From Rheum nobile (Eukaryota; Streptophyta; Magnoliopsida; Caryophyllales; Polygonaceae), in contig WOAB01000864.1 in the NCBI GenBank assembly GCA_027886185.1, positions 3,534,001-3,598,000 of the forward strand: 64,000 bases of DNA, in the 5' to 3' direction. Position 1 is the stretch's first letter, and every line of letters begins with the position of its first letter. Positions 55,072-64,000 of the stretch are shown one piece after another. The notes under the pieces were generated by a model. It searched no databases. It was not told where the DNA came from and was given only the letters and a program-made list of their open reading frames with translations. The translations under genes and the position numbers were made by a program.

Positions 55072-56668
55072 ACCATATCATTCATGTAAAAGGGACTTTC
55101 CATTGAAGATGCATCGACACCCCTATCCTTTGCTACAACAAGGGCATGTGTGCATGGAATCCTGTCAGCCTAGATTACCTTGCACTAGCAGGTCCGAGCG
55201 TGAAGATTCACTTCAAATATGTTATTTCCATATGTTACCTCAGCTTCAAACGGACTGAGCCTACGCACCTTCATTTACTAAGACCTAAGGTACCTGAAGT
55301 CCATAAGCTTAGTGATTTCCTTCGTAACACCCTCAGCCCACCTACATGCGTGTTCCCTCCGCTCATAAAACCACCTTGCAAAAGTTTGTATTATCGCATC
55401 AAACAATGCAACTATAGGCCATGCACGCTTCTCCTTAAGCAGTGATCTCAAACATACAACATTGTTCATTGTCATTATGTTGAACCTGTTTGCCGAAAAG
55501 TATGCCCTTGACCATGTGGATAACCCTGCACCTAGAACATATTTCGCAACCTGTTTTGATTCCTTTTCTAGTTTTCGTAACTGCTTCGTATACTCCTCAA
55601 CGGTGTACGCCTTTGTAACCTTATTCCACTGACTCAACATGTCTCCACTACGGTATTTTTCTTGAGATTTTGATATATATGATAGATGTAAAAGCCATGA
55701 CCTGCAAGGGTATAGTGTCTTCTCAATCCCCTTGAAATGCTCGCGTGATGATCAAACACTAACACAACCTCTTCCATGTCTACTATAACAAATTTCATCT
55801 CACTGAATAAAAATGACCATGACGCATTATTCTCATTGTCAACCACTACGAATGCGAGAGGGTATATTCCCTTGTTTCAATCTTGGGTTGTAGCTAGAAG
55901 AAGATGGCCAAAGTATTTTCCACTCAAAAAAGCTCCATCCAATAAAATTACCTGCAACCAAAAAACAACCCATAAACAACAGTACATACTGTCATACAGT
56001 CAATTATTTCAAGTCAACTAACTAAACGCTCCTATCCTATCATGAGTGGAACAATATCCTACCATATATCCTTAAATTTCATGATTGTGCAAAAAGTACT
56101 TAACAAGCATACCTTCCTCAGTTAAGACAGTCCTCTTATCCAAACACCCAAGGACCACAAGCAGTACTTTAAACGGTTGTTAGAATTTGTGGTAATAGTT
56201 GTGTGCAAGCCAAGATTCATCTTTTTTAGCATGTACAGCCACGAGTTTAGCTCACTTTAACTTCCCTTCGTAGTACCTCGTATCATGTCTTCGGCTAACA
56301 AGCATGCTCGATTAACCATATAACAACCGACATCAATTCCCATGTCCTTCATGGCGCTTTGTATTTCTCTTGCTCTTGGGGCTTCCTTACGACCTCCAAA
56401 CATGTCAAACAATAAAGCAGAGTCATCATATGCTCGAGGTAACATTGCAATAAGACATTACACGTACATGAAATAACATAAAGTTTTACCTTGGAAGTAC
56501 CTTTTCAGTTATTAACGGATGTAGTTGCATGTTTGTTGTGGTCATGTCGATAACACAATCCGTAGCTATGGGTTCCATCAAACTTTCTAACCACAAACAA
56601 ACCACTTTCTTTCTTTACTGAGCCACGACATCCAAATGTGCATGCTTTGTCGACACACCCTACTGAAT

Positions 56669-57577
56669 ATGCACTACTAGAAAACATATCGTTTTTGGAC
56701 GCTTTTTTTAACATTTTTCGACGCTTAAAAGCATCGCCGTTTTCCTTGTCGATGCTTTTATAAAGCATCGAGAATTTCAGTGTCGAGATTGGCCGACGCT
56801 TGTTTGCGTCGCCAATCTCGACGCTTGTTTGCGTCCAAGGTGCTTTCCCGACGCTTGTTTATAGGGGAGAAATCACGCGGACTAATCGTTTTTTACACTT
56901 AAAAGCGTCGAGATTTGCACATTGATGCTAGCCTTAGACGCCTAAAAGCGTCGAGTTTTGTCTCTCAAATCCCTCCAAAATGTTGTGACAATATAAAGCG
57001 TCGAGATATAATTTGGCGCCAAAACCGTACTAGTATGTCTCGACGGAAAAAAGCGTCGATATTGTATCAAAATAAAGAAAATATAGCACCCCTAGGTGAG
57101 ATATATCTCACCTAGGGGTGCTTTATAAAGTATTTCTATAAAGCATTTCTACTCAAGGTACAACAATAGAATTATCTAAAACATAAACATATCCAAAGGC
57201 AAAAACAGTTCTAACCAATACTTAGATCCAACTAAATACCCAACTAATAGCAACTAAAATATCAATTAAGATGAACTATTCAAAAAGGTGATAATTCAAC
57301 TAAGTACCTAACTAATGACAACTAGACATGTTTCATCTCTCAAATCTCCTTTGCTGCCATGTTTCCCTACCAAAGACCAGAAGAAATTCCTTCTTTTTGA
57401 GCTCAAATTGCCTCGCGAATCTCCACATACCACCACCTGTAATAGTTTATAAAATTTATCATACTAGTGTGGTATAGTTTAGCACGAAGCATGTTCAAGT
57501 TCATCAAAATTAATTTAAGCACCTCCATCAATCAAATCTCCAGGACTTCAAAGATAGACAGGAAAATAGAGGACTAT
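56669..57577. mobile_element. CACTA-type insertion in the MULE gene, one recognisable end
   Basis: CACTACTAGAAAAC at 56669 is a typical CACTA transposon end, followed by about ten subterminal copies of cgacgctt/aagcgtcg within 56700-57060. The MULE frame stops at gaatatg (56668) and resumes at atatgttg (57573-57580), so about 909 bp were inserted with an atg or atatg flank repeat. No matching CACTA end is visible on the right, so this may be a truncated or composite element. No transposase coding is seen. Confidence 0.6.
57085..57122. repeat. 38-bp perfect palindrome
   Basis: AGCACCCCTAGGTGAGATA is followed at once by its exact reverse complement, with no spacer. It lies inside the CACTA-type insertion, just beyond the subterminal-repeat zone. 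Confidence 0.95.
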
Positions 57578-58761
57578 TTCTATATGTTGTTTTGTCAAAC
57601 TTCTTCACAGAAAGTTGGAAACAATCCTGCAAAGCAATTGTAGTTAATGCATCTTTCAACTCCTTCTTGGTATCAAATATATCTCCATACCTTTATTTTA
57701 TTATAAGCCTCATGCTTTACTTCTTGATCTTCGAATTTGGCCCATTCACCATCCTCATCCACTAGTCGGTAATACCTCTCTTCAACTACATCATTCATAA
57801 AATTCAGTACATTTCTCCTCGACAAGGCCTTTATCGCCTAAGTGTCCATCACCTACATTGTCACCAAGGTTTTCATTTTCACCGCTTGAGTGGCCTTCTC
57901 CTTCTGTGTCACCAAGGATTACATTTTCATTTGTTTGATCATTGTCGACAATTACAACTAGATCACACCCCCTGTGCTTTGTTGAAGACACACGAACTTC
58001 TTCGTCGTCGCTTCTTAGTGACCCATTTGCTTGTTGGTTGGAGACACAACAACTTCTTCCTCATCACTGCTTTAAGACCCCCTTTGATCGGTTGAAGACA
58101 CAACAACTTCTTCCTCGTCGCTGCTTAGTGAGACAACGTCTACTAGGGTTGATTTCTCGCAAAATTGTTTTCTTACATAATCCTTCTTCCTTTTCTGGTC
58201 ATAGTCGTTATATATCATGTCACCCATCCAAGACGTTACCCTTGCATCTTGTAGAACATCGCCATGCATTATGTCATCCAGTATCCTGTCAACCATGATT
58301 GTTTCACCTTCCACCATCGAAGTTTGGACAAGAGGTTGTGTATGTGTCACTAATGAGGATGCACTTAATGGTACATCAATTTCACAAGCCTCATCTTTAC
58401 AAGGTTTCTCCTGAAAAAACTCCTCAAATAAGTTATTTGCACCCTTTAATATCAAGCTTGCATAAAGGGCTATCGGCCAGACCCCATCTTTACAAGATTT
58501 CATATTAAGAAACTTGAATGAATCAAGATCATCGTCGTCAGTAAGATTGAAAGGTGCTAAATTTGCACTAAGTGGTGAAGTGTATCTCAACTTTAGTCCA
58601 AACATATCATGATAAATAGCTAGCTTTTCGGATATTTTTCTCCTTAACTCGTCAAACTTTGTTGTATCCGAGACCAAAATTTTGTTGGCCTTCCTCGAGC
58701 CTTCATAAGTCCAAGTTTCAACAGCAAACTTCCATTCCCCACCGCTAATCAAAGACATCAT

Positions 58762-59778
58762 GAACCTCGTTCAACCTAAGGACAACAAAATGTAAGGATA
58801 CAAGTGGCAGTTAATAGGCATTTTCAATTGTGAAAACAATAACAACATACCCATGGTGTAGCAAAGGTGTGATTCCCTTCTTCTGAACAAGTAACTTTAC
58901 ATTATTTTGGAGGGGTGTGCGTAAAAGAGGTATGGCGGGATTATTTCAAGCTAAACAAAGGGTAATAGTGATTAATAAAGTTTGGCAGGATTAAAGAAGA
59001 AGAAGAAAGAGGAATGGAGATGAATGTAGTGTTAGTGTGGTAGGAATTTTTAAGATGTGGCACGATTAAAGATCTTATATGAAGATAACAAGTGCGTTAT
59101 GTCATAGCAGGGTTTATTTTTTATTATTGTTTAACCCAAAATTCAAAGATTATTAGCTTTTGTTAGGGGGGAATTTTGAGGGAAATTTTGAAGGAAATTT
59201 GGACTGATCGATGTGATACATAGGAAATTTGCTTTACAAGGTTGTACTTTTTTTACCTTTCATTTGTACTTCTTTCCCTTTTTTTTCTTTTTGCTCCATC
59301 CGTAATTGTTTTTTTAATTACTTTTCCATTGTACTTCTTTCTCGAATTTATCTTTTATTAGTTTCTTATACGTTTAATTTTTTAAAATAAAAACATGTTC
59401 TAGCTTTTTGTAATTAAAAGAAAAGGTAAATACAAATTGCATGGATACCAAATTGGGTATGCTTGCAAAACCAAAAACAACAAGCTTAAATTTGCTAAAT
59501 CCAACTTCCAAATGAGTATTTTTTCTAAAAGGCCTTAAGTAATTATTAGAGAATAAAATTAATTAAATAAGAAATAATAATAAAAGAATGAAAGAAAATA
59601 TAAATAAATATTATATAGAATAAGAGATGAATATTAAAAAATATATTTATATATTAATTAACAATAAGAGAGGAATTCGAAAATACTAATTAAGTATGAA
59701 CACTAAATTTAGAGAGTTAAAAAAATAGTTAATCCCGACGACGAAAATACTAATTAAGGTAATTATGAATATTAGGAT
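58762..59778. other. AT-rich stretch upstream of the MULE gene (no gene)
   Basis: I see no supported gene. The region probably includes the MULE promoter and end. It contains gggggaattttgagggaaat followed by a similar gaaggaaattt near 59165-59205, and long A/T runs to 59770. I could not identify a pair of terminal inverted repeats. Confidence 0.4.
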
Positions 59779-60485
59779 TTGGCTATTCTCGTTAGTAATA
59801 CACATCGGGCCGATAGAGAGCGCACCCGTCGTGTAGCAAAGCGAGGAGTTACTACATCGTCTCGTCGTAGGGTGTATGCAGATCTCTGGCGGTCAAAGCT
59901 TCGATTGCTGATTTTCATCAGTCAGCATTCGACGAGCCCATCCCCGACGACCCTGTGCCGATGGATTTGGAATTGGATGGTACGACATTTGATTTAGGGT
60001 TGGATGATCACACCACGAGACAGACATCCGTCGCTCCCCAGCTTTCGTCCGCCGATTCAGAGGAGTTGTCCACCGCTCAATTCTTGTCCGCCGATCCAAA
60101 GGCCTCGTCCCCCTATTCCGAGGCCTCGTCCGCCACTCCCCACTCGTACATCGACGAGGATTTTGACAAGATTGCGGAGAGTTGCCCCAAGGCCCCCATG
60201 AACACACCGGTGAATGCCTGTTTGTGAATGTTGTGCCCCATTCTGGAGATGGGATGGATAATGGTTTTGGAGACCCATCTACCATTGCGGGTTGCGCCTT
60301 AATATGAATGTTCTTGTTTTTGCGTACCTTGTGTGTTGTTTTCTGTTTTGCAGGTGGACTCGTTAGTCGTTTCCTGGGTGAGTCATGTGAATTGGTCACA
60401 TGGTCATGTAATTGCAGTAGTTCATCGTATGACATGTCGTGTAGTTCCGAGGAGGAGTGTATTTGTATTTTTGTAGGATATGTAC
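59779..60485 (+). other. Unidentified plus-strand reading frame with Ser/Ala-rich repeats
   Basis: Overlapping plus-strand frames (59779-59997, 59955-60227) give an Arg-rich segment, then a serine/alanine-rich stretch from repeats of about 20-35 bp (tcgtccgccgatt, ttgtccgccgatc, tcgtccgccactc, about 60046-60140), then EDFDKIAESCPKAPMNTPVN. A splice-acceptor-like TTCTGTTTTGCAG precedes 60355. Its position left of Tat element G and antisense to pol is where an aORF would lie, but I recognise no domain. Confidence 0.3.
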
Positions 60486-60774
60486 CTTTGTTGTATTAGA
60501 ACAAGTCTTGTAGGAATGTATTTGTATTGTTCCTCTACTCCTCGTGTACCAATCGATCGCGTAACATGTAAGCGCTTTTTATTGTAATGTTTTGTGTTGA
60601 TCAACTTGACTTTGTCTCGAGGCCTCTTGTTGTGTCCCTATCTAAAATGTTTGGAAAAGAAATGGTCAAGGGGTGACCGTTGGGTGTGAGCCCAATGGCC
60701 CTTCGATGCTTAAGTCAGTATATGGTCAAATAGATATAATCGAATGAATTTGAATTGAAAGCAAAGTATAATAT
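60486..60774. other. Spacer before G integrase (no gene)
   Basis: Nothing recognisable. Probably the element G 3' untranslated region. Confidence 0.35.
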
Positions 60775-61930
60775 TTAGAAATGATACAACTTTAGGTGGG
60801 TCGCGTTCCAACTTCTTAGGATTGGTTGACCATCTTTTGTCTCGAGTCGATATGCTCCTTGACCGACGATCTCCTTGATGAGATATGGTCCTTCCCATTG
60901 CTCAAGTTTTCCCTTGGTCGGATCTTTAGTATTTTGGAATACTTTTCTCAAGACCCAGTCTCCTACTTTAAAGACTTTGACGCAGACATTTTTGTTGTAA
61001 CTCCTCGCGACCTGTTGTTGATACCTTACCATTCATATCCTAGCTTTTTCTCTTATCTCATTTGTTGTGTCTAGATTGTGAGACAACACGATGTCATTCT
61101 GTTCTGGGTTTGTAAAGTGTACTTGGTTGTCGGGACGAGGAGTTAGGCGGGTATGACCGCTTCGCTTCCATACACTAATGAGAAGGGTGAATGTCCGGTC
61201 ACGTTCTTCGGGGTGGTTCTGTCGGACCAAAGTATTAGGGGAAGTTGGTCCGCCCATTTTCCTTTCGCCCATGTGAGACGCTTCTTGAGGTTGTTTATGA
61301 TCATCTTGTTATTGGACTCAGCTTGGCCATTGGACTGTGGGTATCGAAGCATGGACGTGATCATATTGATGTTCCATTGTTCGCACAAGGATCGCGTCTT
61401 GCTACTGATGAATTGGGAGCCATTGGACTATGATGGTACACCGAATCTGCATAGGATGTTACATTTTATGAATGAGATGACGTGTTAATATTTTACCTCT
61501 AGATATGTTTCAGCTTCAATCTATTAAGAAAAATAATCGATTATAGCAAGAAAGAAGACGCGTTGCCCTAATGCTGGTGGTAATTTTCCGACGATGTCCA
61601 TTCCTCATCTCATGAATGGCCAGGGTGCTAGTGTTGGATGCAGTAACTCTGATGGTTGATGAGCTATAGGTGCGTGTTGTTGGCAGGCATCGAACTTCTT
61701 GACATATTCTGCTGCGTCTATGTTCATCGTTGGCTAGTAGTATCTTGTCCTGAGAGCTTTACCTAACAGGTTGCATCCTCCATCATGATTGCCGCATTCT
61801 CCATCATGTAGGGATTGCAGGACACACATTCGACTCTGATTGTATTTAAGCATCGCAAGTGTAGCCCTGTGACAGATCATTTCAACAAGAAATTATTTTT
61901 TAGATCGAAGGTTAATGCTTGTACCTTTAA
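60775..61930 (-). pseudogene. Element G integrase, broken
   Basis: The core segment at 61388-61143 (YPQSNGQAESNNK, FSLVYGSEAVIPA) ends in a stop near the GSEAVIPA motif. The C-terminal module is open at 61032-60775 (KVFKVGDWVLRKVF, QWEGPYLIKEIVGQGAY, SWNATHLK). The zinc-binding N-terminus lies about 61800 with stops. Confidence 0.8.
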
Positions 61931-61939
61931 TCTTATGGC

Positions 61940-62605
61940 TTATCCTTTGTCTGTTGGAAGTATGACATCTTTTAGCCATTTGATGTAAGGTGTAGTCCAA
62001 TCATCTCGATCATTTATGACATCATCTTCTATGTTGTCGCCTACTTCTGCTGAGACTACTTCCTCTAAGGGTGGATCATCCATCTCTTGAGTGTCGTCGC
62101 TTTTGGTTGTTTTGTGAACTTTGGGGACTTCTTGAGTCATGATGTGGGCTAGGGGGATGTTATGGAAGTCGTTAGGGTGCAAAGTTGAGCCAAGGTTTGC
62201 TAAAGCGTCAGCCTGGGAATTGAGGTCGCGCGAGACTTGCTTGATGGTGGAGTTTGGAAATGTCTCTGCTAGTTTTTTGACGACGTCTAGGTAGGCCATC
62301 ATTATGTCATCTTTGGCGGCATATGAGCCTTGTACCTGGTTGACAATTAAAAGAGAATCGCATACCACTTTGATGTTTTGGATTGGGAGGTCTTGTGCAA
62401 GCGTTAGTCCAAATATGAGTGCCTTGTATTCTGCTTCATTGTTGGTCGCATCCCATTTGCATCTTACGGCTTGGGCTATCTTGTCCCCATGTGGCGGTTT
62501 TAGTACAACTCCTAGGCCGACTCCTCTTGTATTCGACGCTTCATCTATATGGAGTTCCCACGTGCCCCTGTCTTCTATGGATTTCAGTTGAGTGGCCTCC
62601 TTCAC
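61940..62605 (-). pseudogene. Element G second (archaeal-type) RNase H
   Basis: An open frame of 221 residues. It contains WELHIDEASNTRGVGLGVVL, TNNEAEYKALIFGL, CDSLLIVNQVQGSY and DLNSQADALANLGS, which match the D, E, D, D layout of ribonuclease HI domains. Asp at LHIDEAS, Glu at NEAEYKA and Asp at VVCDSLL are present. An acidic linker towards integrase follows. This is the best-preserved domain of G. Confidence 0.8.
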
Positions 62606-62611
62606 GACTTC

Positions 62612-64000
62612 CTATTCTAGTGTTGGACTGAAATCAGCCACAAAGTCTGCCAAAGCTTCAGACTTGATCATTGTCCTTGGTTCGTATTCGATGTCGAAAC
62701 CACTCAAGTGTATTGGCCATTCTGCCATTCGACCTGTGAATTCTGGTTTCCTCATGATAGCTTTCATGGGATGGTTAGTCCGTACAATAATAACATGTGA
62801 CTCAAAATAAGCTCTGAGTTTGTTTGACACCTTTACTAAATCTAGGACTAGTTTTTCAAGTGATGTATACCTGGTTTCTGCTGGGAGTAAGGAACGGCTT
62901 ACATAGTAAATTGGATATTGCTTACCGTCTTCTTCCCTTGTCAGGACTGCAGCCGACTCTAACACTGCTAGGTATAGTGGTAGTGGCTCGTCGTCATATG
63001 GTTTTGCTAATAGTAACAGACTTTCTAGATACGTCTTCAGGTCTTAAAAGGCATGTTCGTGTGTTGTCGTCCACTCAAACGACTTGTTCTTCTTCAGAGC
63101 CACGTAGAAGAGTTTACACTTGTCTGAGGATTTAGATATGAACATGTCGAGTGTTGCTATGCGTCATGTTAACTTATGTACGTCTTTAACGCATCTAGGG
63201 AATCTCAAGTCGACGATTGCTTTGATTTGATCAAGGCTAGCTTTTATCCCTCTTTGGGTTACCATGTACCCTAAGAACTTGCCTGAAGATACTCCAAAAG
63301 AGCATTTAGTAGGATTTAATTTCATATTGTATCTTTTTTAGTACCTCAAATGCTTCTTTCAGGTGTTTGATGTGATTTTGTGCTACCTTTGATTTGCCTA
63401 GCATGTCGTCTATGTATACCTCCATAGTGTTCCCAATCCGGTCTTTGAATATCTTGTTGACCAATCATTAGAATGTTGCCCCTGCATTTTTTAGTCCAAA
63501 AGACACTACTTTGTAACAATATGTACCTTGGCTCGTTATGGAAGCTGTTTTTTGTGGTCTTCTGGGTCCATTAAGATCTGGTTATAACCACTGAGCGCAT
63601 CCATGAATGTGAGCATTTCATGGCCTGCAGTCGTGTCGACCATTGCATCGATGTGTGGTAGAGGAAACGAGTCATTAGGACACGCCTTGTTTAGGTCCGT
63701 GAAGTCGATACAGACTCTCCATTTTCCAATCTTTTTTTGTACGACGACGACATTTGCAAGCCATTCTGGGTATTTGACCTCCCGGAATTTAATTGTTTGT
63801 AATAGGTTTTTGACCTCGTCGTCTGCAATCTTGTTTCGCTCGGGCGCGAATTTTCTTCGTTTCTACTTGACTAGAGGGTAAGTTGGGTCTACATTTAACT
63901 TGTGAGTAATTATGTCGGGTGAAATTCCTACCATGTCTTCATGCAACCATGCAAAGCAGTCGGCATTGGACTGTAAGAATTCTACCAAATTGGCTCTAGT
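62612..64000 (-). pseudogene. Element G RT and first RNase H
   Basis: RNase H is open at 62965-62612 (LTREEDGKQYPIYYVSRSL, IVRTNHPMKAIMRKPEF, KSEALADFVADFSP). RT upstream is recognisable only in pieces with stops (SFGVSSGKFLGYMV-type about 63310-63260, a thumb region about 63150, and a fingers/palm region about 63780-63600). The fragment leaves the window at 64000. Confidence 0.7.

Larger units (their letters stand above)
55072..58761 (-). pseudogene. Mutator-like (MULE) transposase gene, split and decayed
   Basis: It starts at ATG 58761 with a PB1-like N-terminus (58761-58072: GEWKFAVETWTYEG, RRKISEKLAIYHDMFGLKLR). An acidic linker follows, with a roughly 56-bp triplication (about 57980-58140), and then a KKELKDALTTIALQ segment (about 57660). 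The DNA-binding domain resumes after a 909-bp insertion at 56668 (CVDKACTFGCRG, GLFVVRKFDGTHSYG). Next come IQSAMKDMGIDVGCYMVNRA, an intron (ends TTGCAG about 55965), the transposase core (DGAFLSGKYFGHLLL, VVVDNENNASWS, VFDHHASISRG, AGHGFYIYHIYQNLK) and a SWIM zinc finger (C-x-C...PCTH, about 55200-55120) with two stops. Element E then interrupts it. The tail lies at 7498-7325. Confidence 0.82.
60775..64000 (-). mobile_element. Element G: pol region of a second Tat-type retrotransposon, cut by the window end
   Basis: Same domain order as E. RT (about 64000-63000, frames broken), RNase H (62965-62612), second RNase H (62605-61940), integrase (about 61930-60775). The proteins are clearly related to E but distinct, so G is a different insertion or family. 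No LTR of G is identified inside the window. Confidence 0.82.

Noticed and set aside
57440..57475. catactagtgtgg as the missing right CACTA end
   Set aside because: Match to CACTACTAG is too short and the MULE frame resumes about 110 bp further on.
59893..60435. Minus-strand frame of 180 codons
   Set aside because: Antisense of the Ser/Ala repeat region. Arg/Thr-rich with no domain. The plus strand also carries a splice-like site.

Overview
The window is repeat-rich plant nuclear DNA, almost certainly from a flowering plant. The lineages seen (Athila-like and Tat-like Ty3/gypsy elements, a DUF4283-type L1 LINE, a Mutator-like transposase gene, a hAT-type MITE and a CACTA-type end) occur together in angiosperms. 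I find no ordinary host gene, rRNA, tRNA or CRISPR array. Almost every coding region belongs to a transposable element, and nearly all carry stops or frameshifts.

The layout is a nest that can be read as layers. Layer 1 is a Mutator-like (MULE) transposase gene on the minus strand, running from about 58761 down to 55072 and resuming at 7498-7325. Layer 2 is an old Tat-lineage Ty3/gypsy element ('E', minus strand) between LTRs at 7499-8053 and 54511-55071, inserted in the MULE coding region. The transposase frame resumes across it and the five-base flanks look like a decayed target duplication. E carries gag, PR, RT, RNase H, a second RNase H and integrase on the minus strand, minisatellites, and an intron-containing antisense ORF on the plus strand. 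Layer 3, inside that antisense ORF, is a non-autonomous gag-protease element family ('B') in an LTR-internal-LTR-internal-LTR-internal-LTR array (9429-29784) flanked by CATAT. Layer 4, inside one B LTR, is an 11.3-kb Athila-like element ('C', 14779-26115, target duplication GCTTT). It has gag-PR-RT-RH-IN in one frame and a third ORF. A 5.6-kb stretch covering the end of C, the right half of the B array and part of E was then duplicated head to tail (25856-37905 and 37903-43463). A 6.4-kb LINE (31400-37826) later entered copy 1, and copy 2 keeps the empty site. A second non-autonomous gypsy element ('F', 45658-49959, target duplication CGGTG) interrupts the integrase region of E, and a 461-bp hAT-like MITE sits in an E minisatellite.

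Left of the nest (1-7300) are a truncated Athila-like element ('A'), a B-family LTR ('B0'), an F-related LTR on the plus strand ('D') and a tandem array of about 205-bp units. Right of it (58762-64000) are AT-rich DNA, an unidentified plus-strand reading frame and the pol region of a second Tat-type element ('G') cut by the window end.

The features least explained by known element anatomy are 38-40-bp foldback modules (AAACCGCGA...TCGCGGTTT) that recur at least 12 times in element C, in both LTRs and within coding sequence. Element A has a different GC-rich repeat at equivalent places. Also notable are a 444-bp partial LTR repeated next to the C primer site, a 38-bp perfect palindrome, and an in-frame gag-to-integrase-tail fusion in F. 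Divergence figures are hand counts, not computed alignments.
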